A stretch of 14,643 bases of DNA from an uncultured Lactobacillus sp. (GCA_946409675.1 CAMJXI010000013.1:1-14643); one strand, 5' to 3'. Counted from the stretch's first letter, positions 7,905 through 14,643 are shown. The notes: generated by a model not told the origin, from the letters alone. Numbers and translations are program-made.

Positions 7905-7940
7905 CACATAAAAATAAAAGCTACCTCAGAATGGTAGCTT
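7905..7940 (-). terminator. Terminator-like attenuator between walR and walK
   Basis: On the minus strand an exact 8-bp stem (AAGCTACC, 7933-7940; GGTAGCTT, 7918-7925) with a 7-base loop is followed by TTATTTTTAT. It begins six bases after the walR stop and ends shortly before walK. It has the shape of a weak intrinsic terminator and could lower walK transcription relative to walR. Partial readthrough must occur, since I see no other promoter for walK. Confidence 0.7.
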
Positions 7941-7945
7941 GCAAT

Positions 7946-8650
7946 TTAATCTTCCTCAGGATTTTTCATATAATATCCCACACCACGACGAGTCACCAAG
8001 AGTTCAGGTTGGCTAGGGTTATCCTCAATTTTTTCACGTAAACGACGTACGGTAACGTCAACGGTTCTGACATCGCCGAAATAGTCGTAACTCCAAACAG
8101 TCTGAAGTAAATGCTCACGCGTCATAACTTGACCTAAATGTTGGGCCAAATAGTGAAGTAATTCAAATTCTCGATGAGTAAGCTCAATCTTTTCACCACG
8201 TTTTGAAACCATGTAGGCATCGGGCATGATTAAGAGATCACCAACTTGGATATTTTCCTTGCTGGTATCAACGGTTGCTTCAGAAATTTCACGACGGCGC
8301 AAATTAGCCTTTACCCGCGCAACTAACTCGCGGTTAGAGAAAGGCTTGGTTACGTAATCGTCGGCACCCATTTCGAGTCCCAGAACTTTATCGATTTCTG
8401 AATCTTTGGCAGTAACCATGATAATAGGCATATCATGTGTTTTGCGCACCTCACGTGCAACTTCCAAACCATCTTTTTTAGGCAACATTAAATCCAAAAC
8501 CAAAAGATCGGGATTGTAGGATTCTACTTTTTCGATAGCTTCGTCGCCGTCATAGGCGGTTTCCACTTCGAAACCTTCTTTGGTTAAGTTAAATTTGATA
8601 ATATCGGATATTGGCTTTTCATCATCGACAACTAAAATCTTCTTGGCCAT
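7946..8650 (-). CDS. walR: Response regulator WalR (YycF/VicR), OmpR family
   Basis: WalR is the DNA-binding regulator of the WalRK system, controlling peptidoglycan hydrolase and wall-metabolism genes. The 234 residues carry an N-terminal receiver domain with the acidic pair Asp9-Asp10, phospho-acceptor Asp53 in LVLDLMLP, Thr80 and Lys102 in VTKPF, then a winged-helix domain (about 130-230) with the typical ending VRRLREKIE...[10 protein letters not shown]. Thr101 is at the position phosphorylated by the PASTA-type Ser/Thr kinase in S. aureus. The start is ATG at 8648-8650 with a strong AAGGAGG eight bases upstream. It is the first gene of the wal operon and is divergent from the tRNA-Lys gene. 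Confidence 0.98.
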   Translation of the reverse strand: MAKKILVVDDEKPISDIIKFNLTKEGFEVETAYDGDEAIEKVESYNPDLLVLDLMLPKKDGLEVAREVRKTHDMPIIMVTAKDSEIDKVLGLEMGADDYVTKPFSNRELVARVKANLRRREISEATVDTSKENIQVGDLLIMPDAYMVSKRGEKIELTHREFELLHYLAQHLGQVMTREHLLQTVWSYDYFGDVRTVDVTVRRLREKIEDNPSQPELLVTRRGVGYYMKNPEED

Positions 8651-8719
8651 TTATTCAGCCTCCTTAAGTCTTATCTACATTATTATTGTTGTGTACTCAT
8701 TAAACTAAAACTTGTCTTC

Positions 8720-8749
8720 ATTATACCTTATAATTTCTTTTTTTGAAAA
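8720..8749 (-). promoter_or_regulatory. wal operon promoter
   Basis: A perfect TATAAT (8720-8725, minus strand) lies 70 bases before walR. The -35 is weak: TTCAAA at 8742-8747 with a 16-base spacer or TTTTCA at 8744-8749 with 18, each 4 of 6 matches. The region is AT-rich. Confidence 0.65.
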
Positions 8750-8763
8750 ATTCCCCAAAAGTA

Positions 8764-8792
8764 TTGAAATCCTTACTCCCACATGATAATAT
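8764..8792 (+). promoter_or_regulatory. Likely tRNA-Lys promoter
   Basis: TTGAAA (8764-8769; 5 of 6) is followed by GATAAT (8785-8790, spacer 15) or TAATAT (8787-8792, spacer 17). It lies just upstream of the tRNA and back to back with the wal promoter. Confidence 0.5.
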
Positions 8793-8808
8793 TATTAAGT
8801 TAAGTTTT

Positions 8809-8881
8809 GGGTGGTTAGCTCAGCTGGCAGAGCAACGGACTCTTAATCCGTGGGTCCAGGGTTCGATCCCCTGACCACCCA
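8809..8881 (+). tRNA. tRNA-Lys(CUU)
   Basis: A 73-base cloverleaf. The acceptor arms GGGTGGT and ACCACCC pair over seven bases with discriminator A. The anticodon stem ACGGA/TCCGT holds the loop CTCTTAA, giving anticodon CUU, which reads the lysine codon AAG. The T arm CAGGG/CCCTG encloses TTCGATC. The 3' CCA is not encoded (ATCA follows). It is a single tRNA with its own promoter and terminator. Confidence 0.97.
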
Positions 8882-8894
8882 TCAAAACACCATT

Positions 8895-8941
8895 AACCAG
8901 TGATTACGCAGTGTAAAAACACCGTAGTTACTGGTTTTTTT
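8895..8941 (+). terminator. tRNA-Lys terminator
   Basis: A 14-bp stem with two G-U pairs (8895-8908 with 8921-8934; arms AACCAGTGATTACG and CGTAGTTACTGGTT) is followed by a T run (8935-8941). The loop can form a further GTGT/ACAC stem. It lies just past the convergent prenyltransferase gene stop at 8947. Confidence 0.9.
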
Positions 8942-8946
8942 GTGTC

Positions 8947-9858
8947 CTATAGATTACTAATCAACGATCCTATCGCAAACAGAGCAATATAAATCATCAC
9001 AATCAACGAATTATTTTTGACCAAAACCATATAAACTTCGCGCTTATTCTGGTTTGTGAAGAAGACTGAAATCTTTTTCCAGACAAACGGATAGAGCAAA
9101 AATGCGAATAAAGTGATTACTGGGGCCAATTTCAAAACCACCAACAAGATAATCATCAATCCTGACAGCCAGAAACCGGTTTGAAAGACCTTTATTGCCC
9201 GGGGAATACCGATATAAGAAACCAGCGTTTTCCGGCCATTTTGCAGATCCTGTTCCAAGTCACAAGTATTGTTAGACAATTGCAGGATGAACCAGATGAT
9301 TGCAGGCACCATCGTAATCAAAATTAATTTCCCAACAGCTGCTGCATCAAAGGTCCATTCCCCAATACTACCAAGGTAGAGATAAGTTGCGGGAATACAA
9401 ATGGCTATCGGAATGGCGACAGCAATCTCGCAAAAAATAGTACTATTTAACGGTTTAGGTCCAGCCGAATACGAAAATCCAAGAATTGCAGCAATTGAGC
9501 CAATAATCAATGTTGGCAGGCCAGTAAAATAGGCCAAAACTAAACCGATTACCCCGGCAATAGTTGACATGCCAATCAACCATTTACGGATCACGGTCAT
9601 GTCCATATTGTTCCGGCCAATCGTACTGATTTCCGTTTTATAGATACCTTCGTCCGACGCGTTTTTGTAATCCATATAATTATTCTGCATGTTGATGATT
9701 AAGTGAAACAAAAAGACGACAATAAACGCTGGTAATGTAAACGCCCAGTTAAACGTTCCATAGTAAAAATAAGAGTAACTAAACGCCAATATCAGCCACA
9801 TGACGTCTAGTGGTGTTGTAAAAATCTCAGTTAATTGATAAAACATTTTCCAAGTCAT
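8947..9858 (-). CDS. menA: UbiA-family prenyltransferase, MenA/DmkA type
   Basis: An integral membrane prenyltransferase, most likely attaching a polyprenyl chain to 1,4-dihydroxy-2-naphthoate to give demethylmenaquinone. The 303 residues show eight to nine membrane helices and both metal-diphosphate motifs of the UbiA family: NNYMDYKNASD (residues 59-69, Asp63 and Asp69) and DLEQD (200-204) followed by NGRKTL. YSAGPKPL (130-137) is also typical. The MTWKMF start resembles other lactobacillar members and supports the ATG at 9856-9858, although the Shine-Dalgarno sequence is weak. It lies 35 bases downstream of the deformylase gene in the same direction and is probably cotranscribed. No other quinone gene is in the window, so the exact aromatic substrate and the role (respiration or extracellular electron transfer) are inference. 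Confidence 0.8.
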   Translation of the reverse strand: MTWKMFYQLTEIFTTPLDVMWLILAFSYSYFYYGTFNWAFTLPAFIVVFLFHLIINMQNNYMDYKNASDEGIYKTEISTIGRNNMDMTVIRKWLIGMSTIAGVIGLVLAYFTGLPTLIIGSIAAILGFSYSAGPKPLNSTIFCEIAVAIPIAICIPATYLYLGSIGEWTFDAAAVGKLILITMVPAIIWFILQLSNNTCDLEQDLQNGRKTLVSYIGIPRAIKVFQTGFWLSGLMIILLVVLKLAPVITLFAFLLYPFVWKKISVFFTNQNKREVYMVLVKNNSLIVMIYIALFAIGSLISNL

Positions 9859-9893
9859 AAAAATACCCCAATTTTCAACTTTTAAATCTTCAA

Positions 9894-10304
9894 TTAAATA
9901 ATTATCCCGTTACAGTGATCAACCTCGTGTTGAATTACCTCGGCAATAAAATCCGTAAATTTTTGGTGTTGCGGTTTAAAAGTTGCATCTAAGTAGCGCA
10001 CTTCAATTTCCTGATACCTAGTCGTTTGGCGTTCGCCAAAAAGCGACAGGCACCCTTCACTGGCTTTATAAGACCCGTTTTTACTAGTTATCTCTGGATT
10101 CACCATGATCACCGGAAAGAGTCCCATTTTCACGATGATTATTTGTTTGTCTACGCCAATCATATTAGCTGCCAAACCGACAGCCCTGTCTGCATTAGCA
10201 TTAAAAGTGTCGGTTAAATCTGTAATGGCTTGCTTGTCTTTTGGTGTCGCCTTTATACTTGGTTGTTTTAGGAAATCTACGTCTCGTGTGATTTGTTGAA
10301 TCAT
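9894..10304 (-). CDS. Short peptide deformylase-like protein with altered motif I
   Basis: Peptide deformylases remove the N-formyl group from nascent proteins using a metal held by Cys and two His. The 136 residues keep motif II EGCLS (83-87, Cys85) and motif III QHEVDH (125-130, His126, Glu127, His130), so metal site and general base are intact. Motif I, normally GxGxAAxQ, reads VGLAANMIG (42-50): the catalytic Gln, which stabilises the transition state, is replaced by Met48. The chain ends soon after motif III, with no C-terminal extension. This matches a deformylase paralogue I recall as common in lactic acid bacteria; activity is uncertain. The start is ATG at 10302-10304 with GAGG nine bases upstream. 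A possible extended -10 (TGGTACATT) lies near 10333-10341. I give no gene symbol because it is unlikely to be the main deformylase. Confidence 0.85.
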   Translation of the reverse strand: MIQQITRDVDFLKQPSIKATPKDKQAITDLTDTFNANADRAVGLAANMIGVDKQIIIVKMGLFPVIMVNPEITSKNGSYKASEGCLSLFGERQTTRYQEIEVRYLDATFKPQHQKFTDFIAEVIQHEVDHCNGIII

Positions 10305-10357
10305 TCATTTAAACCTCGTTTCTCTACGTCTAAATGTACCACATTTGGTCGATTTTA

Positions 10358-10386
10358 TTGCTTGATTTGGCTGAATCAGTTATACT
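10358..10386 (+). promoter_or_regulatory. Possible promoter of a small transcript
   Basis: TTGCTT (10358-10363) and TATACT (10381-10386; 5 of 6) are separated by 17 bases. Transcription would start near 10393 and reach the strong terminator at 10408-10470, with no gene in between that has a ribosome binding site. Confidence 0.4.
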
Positions 10387-10392
10387 TGTCCA

Positions 10393-10470
10393 CGGTGCCA
10401 AACCCATGAACAGAAATCTTGTTGGTGCAGCAATGCATTTGGAAAACGAGATTTGCTGTTCTTTTTTTTT
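10393..10470 (+). ncRNA. Candidate small structured RNA or terminated leader
   Basis: The region between the possible promoter (10358-10386) and the T9 run would give an RNA of about 78 bases. Most of it folds into one long hairpin: 10408-10423 pairs with 10445-10461 (16 pairs, one bulged G, one G-U), and the loop contains a small TGCA-GCAA-TGCA hairpin with a GNRA tetraloop. No riboswitch or known RNA family was recognised. It could be an independent small RNA or a prematurely terminated leader of the mgtC-like gene. A 31-codon frame (10406-10501) crosses it but has no ribosome binding site. Confidence 0.4.
10408..10470 (+). terminator. Strong intrinsic terminator upstream of the mgtC-like gene
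   Basis: A 16-pair stem with one bulge ends at 10461 and is followed by nine T residues (10462-10470). It points along the plus strand, yet no plus-strand coding gene lies between the tRNA-Lys terminator and this point. Confidence 0.8.
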
Positions 10471-10513
10471 GCAAAAAAACTTCCTATTATTATTTGTCTA
10501 ATTAATTCGCATT

Positions 10514-10540
10514 TTGACACCTATGATATGCTATTAATAA
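10514..10540 (+). promoter_or_regulatory. Likely promoter of the mgtC-like gene
   Basis: A perfect TTGACA (10514-10519) lies 45 bases before the start codon. The -10 is poor: TAATAA at 10535-10540 with a short 15-base spacer is the best fit. Confidence 0.4.
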
Positions 10541-10563
10541 CGAAGAATTTAGATGGAGATTAG

Positions 10564-11250
10564 ATGTTACAAGTAGATTTAGAATGGTTAGCAAGATTAA
10601 TAGTTGCCGCACTTTGCGGTATGGTAATTGGTTACGAACGCTCAATTAAAAGTAAGAGTGCTGGGATTCGGACACACATTGTGGTCGCCTCAGCTGCTGC
10701 CCTTTTTATGTTAATTTCGAAATACGGTTTTGCCGATATGTTAAATACGAATGGTGTCGCGCTTGACCCCTCTCGTGTTGCTGCACAAATCGTCAGTGGT
10801 ATTTCCTTTTTAGGTGCTGGATCAATTCTGGTCCGAAAAGAAACAATCAGTGGTTTAACGACAGCCGCTGGTATCTGGGCAACAGCCGCCATCGGTATGT
10901 CAATTGGTGCGGGAATGTACTTCATCGGTATTTCCCTAACCGCGTTTATCGTTTTAATTCAATTCGTCTTTCACGATGATACAATTTTGAACAAGGTAAT
11001 TTTGAAAGTTCACATTCGAATGCGAATTGAAGCTAGAAATGTTCCGAATATGCCCGACAGGGTCATTAATTGTCTGAGTGATAGTGGTGTTGAACAAATT
11101 AGCTACCGCATTGCTTCAATCACCGAGGATATCATTGTTTTAGAGATTGACGGTACCACCAAAAATAACTATGATCAAAATCAAATTATGTTAAATTTGG
11201 ACCAAACAAAGGGTGTTTTGTCCGTCAAAGCCATCAATAATAGTAAATAA
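10564..11250 (+). CDS. MgtC/SapB family membrane protein
   Basis: MgtC/SapB proteins are inner-membrane proteins. In Salmonella, MgtC supports growth at low magnesium and in macrophages and inhibits the F-type ATPase; in non-pathogens the role is poorly defined. The 228 residues have an N-terminal membrane part with about four to five helices (about 8-25, 38-53, 73-92, 97-135) and a soluble C-terminal domain (about 140-228) resembling the ACT-like tail of longer family members. Family motifs are GYERS (23-27) with AGIRTHIVV, GISFLGAGSIL (79-89) and GLTTAAGIWATAAIG. GGAG lies five bases before the ATG. It is a single gene with its own terminator and no magnesium transporter beside it. Family membership is firm; physiological function is not. 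Confidence 0.92.
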   Translation: MLQVDLEWLARLIVAALCGMVIGYERSIKSKSAGIRTHIVVASAAALFMLISKYGFADMLNTNGVALDPSRVAAQIVSGISFLGAGSILVRKETISGLTTAAGIWATAAIGMSIGAGMYFIGISLTAFIVLIQFVFHDDTILNKVILKVHIRMRIEARNVPNMPDRVINCLSDSGVEQISYRIASITEDIIVLEIDGTTKNNYDQNQIMLNLDQTKGVLSVKAINNSK

Positions 11251-11259
11251 TTCAAGTAT

Positions 11260-11288
11260 AAATCCGATTGAAAAAATCGGATTTTTTT
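11260..11288 (+). terminator. Terminator of the mgtC-like gene
   Basis: An exact 10-bp stem, AAATCCGATT/AATCGGATTT, with a 5-base loop runs into a T tract ending at 11288. It lies ten bases after the stop codon. Confidence 0.9.
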
Positions 11289-11311
11289 GTGGACATTTTT
11301 GCCCGTTTAAT

Positions 11312-11342
11312 TTGTTTAGATTGACCCAACATGTTATCATGT
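11312..11342 (+). promoter_or_regulatory. Likely promoter of the glycosidase-like genes with overlapping dyad
   Basis: An extended -10 element TGTTATCAT (11332-11340) lies 17 bases from TTGTTT (11312-11317). A short dyad ACATG-TTAT-CATGT (11329-11342) covers the -10 and could be an operator, though it is short enough to be chance. I found no catabolite-responsive cre sequence. Confidence 0.5.
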
Positions 11343-11373
11343 AGGGGATAAATTTAATATATTAAGTTAACGA

Positions 11374-11388
11374 GAAAAGGAGCTTTTC
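11374..11388 (+). promoter_or_regulatory. Ribosome binding site inside a small hairpin
   Basis: GAAAAG (11374-11379) and CTTTTC (11383-11388) form a 6-bp stem around GAG, placing part of the AAAAGGAG Shine-Dalgarno sequence in the stem and loop, directly before the ATG at 11390. It may dampen translation initiation, but with only a 3-base loop the effect is uncertain. Confidence 0.45.
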
Positions 11389-11389
11389 A

Positions 11390-13417
11390 ATGGCAAATTT
11401 CTATTATTCTCTCCGTCATGCACTAGACCCAAGATCAAATACCCCCGAAACAGATGCAAAACTACTCGAGTTTTGTAAGAAGGGCAAAATCGATAACGTA
11501 ACCTTCATGTTGAACGTTGAAGAATTGAACGCCAGTCACTTAACCGGACCTGAAACGCAAGTTTGGCTCGATGCAATTAAACCCGTTCAAGCAGAATTAG
11601 CAAAAATCGGCGTGACAACTAGTCTTAACCCTTGGACCACAATCATGCATAGTGACCGTGGGATGACGGTTAACCCAGAAATTGGCTTCGATACAATGGT
11701 CGACATTAATGGTAAGAAAGCCACTATGCTAGCTTGTCCGGCTGATCCAAAATGGCGCAGCTATTTGGCAGACCGTTATGCGCAATATGCTACTCTTCAT
11801 CCAAAAGAACTGTGGTTAGAAGATGATTTCAGACATTACAACCATACACCACTTAAACTAGCTTGTTTCTGTGACAGACACATGAAGATCTACGAAGAAA
11901 AACTTGGCTATGAAATTTCACGAGCTGATTTCGTCAAAGAATTCGTTAAAGCTGGTGACCCAACCCCTGCTCGTCGAGTATACCTAGAAACTGCTCGTCA
12001 AGAAATGATTGATACTGCCGCTCAAATCGAAAAGGCCGTTCACGAAGTTTCTCCAGAGACTAACGTCGCCTTGATGAGTAGTTTCCCAGACTGGCACGCA
12101 CTAGAAGGCCGTGATTGGGCTAAGTTGTTTGATACCTTAGCAGGTCCCGGCCACCCAAGAGTTAACCGTCCGCACCTTCCCGCCTATAATGAAATTGCTC
12201 CTTTGAAATATTCGCGCGCTTTTGAAGAATATACAAGAATCACCGCTGGCTACCTTGGTGATGACGCTGTTCTGATTCCCGAACTCGAAAACTACATGTA
12301 TTCTGGTTTCGTGAAATCCGTTAAGTTTACCCAGTTCCAAATCGAAACGGCAGCTTTGGTTGGTGCTCGCGGTATTCTGCTCAACCTCTTCCCAATGATG
12401 GGTAACGGCGTCAACGATACCTACGGCTATGCCGAAATGTTGGCCGAGAGCAAACCTTTCTTGAACAAAATCACTGAGAACCGTTTATTGATGTCCAAAA
12501 CTCGTGGCATCCAAATCTTAGTCGACCAAGACTCAAGTTTCACAATGCACACAAGTGCCGGAGTTGACCCAGAAAAATTATTACCACAAGAAAAGAATTG
12601 GGCTGCCCTACTTGGTACGTTTGGCTTCTCGACAACTATCACACCGGTCACACCAAAATCTGTTTTCAAAGACCAAAACTTGGCAATCTCTGGCCAACTT
12701 TTGCGCAATTTAGATAATGAACAAATCAAGAGTTTAATTAAAGATAACCACGTAATGCTTGATGGGGAATCCATCCAAGTACTGATTGACCGTGGCTTAG
12801 ATAACGAATTACTACATATCACCAACAGCGAATGGCACCCCTTCCGATCAAATTACCAAGCATTTGAACAAGCCGATGGGATGGAAATTGAAGGAGTTAA
12901 GAATCCAAGAATCACCATGTTACAGCACACCGGTAACCACCTCCAACTCGAATACGCCGCTGATGCAGACGTTAAAGTATTCACTTTTGCCTATAACGAG
13001 TTCAGTGAAAAATTGGGCAACGTCATGGCCTTGATTGACCACCACATCATCGTGATGCCAATGGATAAGGATCCAAAATACGGTTGGGAATCACAATACA
13101 TTGGTTACAAACAAGGAATCTACCAAGCAATGCTTGATGAATCAATTTCTGTCGATTACCTCGTTGGTATGCCAAACGTTAAGATCAGCGTAAATGAGGA
13201 TGCTTCAACTATTTGGTTGAGTAACTTCACACTTGATGACTATCCAACTATCAAATGGCACCCTGCACAACCTGTGGCTGCTGAATACGCAACTCTCATC
13301 AAAAAATACGACAATACCGTCATTGAAAAAGAAGTTAAACTGATTAAAGATGGTGCTTTCGTAATCATTAACGAGCCAATCAATAGCTTAGAAACAATGC
13401 AATTACTGCTTAAATAG
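11390..13417 (+). CDS. Uncharacterised TIM-barrel glycoside-hydrolase-like protein, intact copy
   Basis: A 675-residue cytoplasmic protein (no signal peptide, no membrane segment) that I cannot assign to a named family. The layout resembles beta-galactosidase-type clan GH-A enzymes such as GH42: an N-terminal barrel (about 1-370), then a flavodoxin/GATase-like domain (about 375-530, containing GVDPEKLLPQEKNW and ISGQLLRNLDNEQIKSL), then a beta-rich tail. Candidate acid/base residues are in LWLEDDFRHYNH (Glu144, Asp145, Asp146) and candidate nucleophiles in LIPELENYM (Glu298, Glu300); this is inferred from motif style only. A Cys-rich spot, ACFCDRH (159-164), follows the first motif. An intracellular enzyme acting on imported oligosaccharides is plausible. 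No sugar transporter or regulator is adjacent in the window. A close paralogue follows 54 bases downstream with no terminator between them. Confidence 0.8.
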   Translation: MANFYYSLRHALDPRSNTPETDAKLLEFCKKGKIDNVTFMLNVEELNASHLTGPETQVWLDAIKPVQAELAKIGVTTSLNPWTTIMHSDRGMTVNPEIGFDTMVDINGKKATMLACPADPKWRSYLADRYAQYATLHPKELWLEDDFRHYNHTPLKLACFCDRHMKIYEEKLGYEISRADFVKEFVKAGDPTPARRVYLETARQEMIDTAAQIEKAVHEVSPETNVALMSSFPDWHALEGRDWAKLFDTLAGPGHPRVNRPHLPAYNEIAPLKYSRAFEEYTRITAGYLGDDAVLIPELENYMYSGFVKSVKFTQFQIETAALVGARGILLNLFPMMGNGVNDTYGYAEMLAESKPFLNKITENRLLMSKTRGIQILVDQDSSFTMHTSAGVDPEKLLPQEKNWAALLGTFGFSTTITPVTPKSVFKDQNLAISGQLLRNLDNEQIKSLIKDNHVMLDGESIQVLIDRGLDNELLHITNSEWHPFRSNYQAFEQADGMEIEGVKNPRITMLQHTGNHLQLEYAADADVKVFTFAYNEFSEKLGNVMALIDHHIIVMPMDKDPKYGWESQYIGYKQGIYQAMLDESISVDYLVGMPNVKISVNEDASTIWLSNFTLDDYPTIKWHPAQPVAAEYATLIKKYDNTVIEKEVKLIKDGAFVIINEPINSLETMQLLLK

Positions 13418-13471
13418 TAGCTTCTAAAATTTAATTATTTGATTTTCAATATATGTATAGGAGTAGTTTTT

Positions 13472-14598
13472 ATGGCAAATTTTTACTATTCGTTACGTTC
13501 TTGATCCACGAACCAATACAGCTGAGAAGGATGAAAAGCTCTTACAGTTTTGCCAAGATGCCAAAATTGATAACGTCACCTTCTTCATCAACGGTGAAGA
13601 TATCAACGCTAGTCACTTAACACCGGCACAAACGCAGGTTTGGCTTGATGCCATCAAATTAGTGCAAGATAAATTAGCTACAATCGGCGTCACAACAAGT
13701 CTTAATCCTTTCTCGACCATCATGCAAAACGATCGCGGCAAAACCATCAACCCTGAAATTGGATTTGAACCTTTGGTCGACCTAAACGGACGGGTGGCAA
13801 CAATGATGGGTTGCCCAGCGGATCCAAAATGGAAAAACTATCTCACTGCTTGTTACGCACAATTTGCGACTTTACATCCTAAGGAACTTTGGTTAGAAGA
13901 CGATTTTCGTCATTTTAACCATTCGCCTCTTAAATTGGCCTGTTTCTGCGACCGACACATGAAAATATATGAAGAAAAACTTGGTCGGCCGATTTCTCGC
14001 GTAGATTTTGTTCAAAGAATCTTCGCCCCAGGAGCACCAACCGAGGAACGACGTGTCTATCTGGAGACTGCACGCCAAGAAATGATTGACGTCGCAGCAA
14101 TGATTTAAAAAGCCGTTCATTTAGTTTCACATGAAACAAAATTGGCCTTGATGACTAGTCAACCAGATTGGCACGCAGTGGAAGGACGCGATTGGCAAAC
14201 TTTATTCAGTCAGCTTTCCGGTCCAGACCACCCCTTTGTTTCCCGTCCGCACCTCCCTGCCTATAATGAGGTTTCTCCGTTAAAATATGGCAGAGATTTT
14301 GAAGAATATACTCGAATCACAGCGGCATACCTTGGTGAAGACGCCATTCTCCTACCGGAGCTTGAAAATTATATGTATTCTGGTTATGCCAAATCGGTGA
14401 AGTTTACACAATTCCAAATTGAGACAACCGCTTTGGTTGGTGCACAAGGAATATTGCTCAATATTTTTGAAATGAACGGTAACGGTGTAAATGACACTTA
14501 CGGCTATGCCAAAATGCTCTCCGAGAGCAAACCGTTCTTGAACAAGATATCAGAGAGAAGATTGTTGCTCTCACAAACCCGTGGCATTCAGATTCTGG
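13472..14598 (+). pseudogene. Second glycosidase-like paralogue, frameshifted, with nonsense codon and 3' truncation
   Basis: The frame opens with ATG at 13472 (AGGAG eight bases upstream) and reads MANFYYSLRS before TGA at 13502-13504. The homologous sequence resumes in another frame as VLDPRTNTAEKDEK, consistent with loss of five bases relative to the first copy. It continues to a TAA at 14106-14108, where the first copy has GAA (Glu214), and then runs on in frame to 14598, where adapter sequence begins. It corresponds to about residues 1-377 of the intact copy, with roughly three quarters of residues shared by eye. The putative active-site segments LWLEDDFRHFNH and LLPELENYM are kept, suggesting recent decay. 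Sequencing errors near a low-coverage contig end are an alternative to true inactivation. Confidence 0.8.
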
Positions 14599-14643
14599 AG
14601 ATCGGAAGAGCGTCGTGTAGGGAAAGAGTGTAGATCTCGGTGG
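14599..14643. other. Illumina TruSeq adapter sequence (assembly contamination)
   Basis: From AGATCGGAAGAGCGTCGTGT (14599-14618) to the last base, the 45 bases match the reverse complement of the Illumina universal adapter. Homology to the first glycosidase copy stops exactly at 14598. Translated in the upstream frame it yields IGRASCRERV, a familiar adapter-derived artefact peptide. It is not part of the genome and marks a contig end. Confidence 0.98.

Noticed and set aside
10406..10501. 31-codon small protein
   Set aside because: No Shine-Dalgarno sequence, and its codons coincide with the terminator stem and T tract, which explain the sequence better.

Overview
The window reads as low-GC Firmicutes chromosome, most likely Lactobacillaceae. 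The evidence is a complete walR-walK-walH-walI-walJ-htrA-rlmH block in lactic-acid-bacterium order, strong AGGAGG-type ribosome binding sites, and a short peptide deformylase paralogue and MgtC/SapB protein of types common in lactobacilli. I cannot fix the genus. Such wal loci usually lie close to the chromosomal origin, which fits the DnaA-box cluster seen here. The right edge is a contig end: the last 45 bases (14599-14643) match the Illumina TruSeq universal adapter and are not biological.

Layout. 1-702 (+) is the 3' part of an unrecognised polytopic membrane protein gene, which converges on rlmH across a bidirectional terminator. 774-8650 (-) is the wal block: response regulator WalR, sensor kinase WalK, accessory membrane proteins WalH and WalI, metallo-beta-lactamase-fold WalJ, surface protease HtrA and, after a 473-bp gap, the rRNA methyltransferase RlmH. 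That gap holds a dense DnaA-box cluster built on a roughly 54-bp tandem duplication. Two further DnaA boxes lie inside the predicted rlmH promoter. A terminator-like hairpin sits between walR and walK. Divergent from walR is a tRNA-Lys(CUU) gene with its own terminator. Next, on the minus strand, come a short peptide deformylase-like gene and a MenA-type prenyltransferase gene. A divergent intergenic region follows, containing a promoter-like sequence and a very strong structured terminator (possible small RNA), then an MgtC/SapB-family gene. Last are two tandem paralogues of a large uncharacterised TIM-barrel, glycosidase-like protein. The first is intact (675 aa). The second carries a frameshift and a nonsense codon and is cut off by the adapter.

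How the parts fit. WalRK is the essential cell-wall homeostasis system of Firmicutes; WalH/WalI modulate the kinase in the membrane, and WalJ and HtrA are conserved operon partners. RlmH acts on the ribosome and appears to be transcribed from its own, possibly DnaA-controlled, promoter. The deformylase/prenyltransferase pair, the MgtC-like gene and the glycosidase-like tandem look like separate transcription units. No CRISPR array, insertion sequence, phage or plasmid gene was seen. The most interesting non-coding signals are the DnaA-box cluster, the walR/walK attenuator-like hairpin and the candidate small RNA upstream of the mgtC-like gene.
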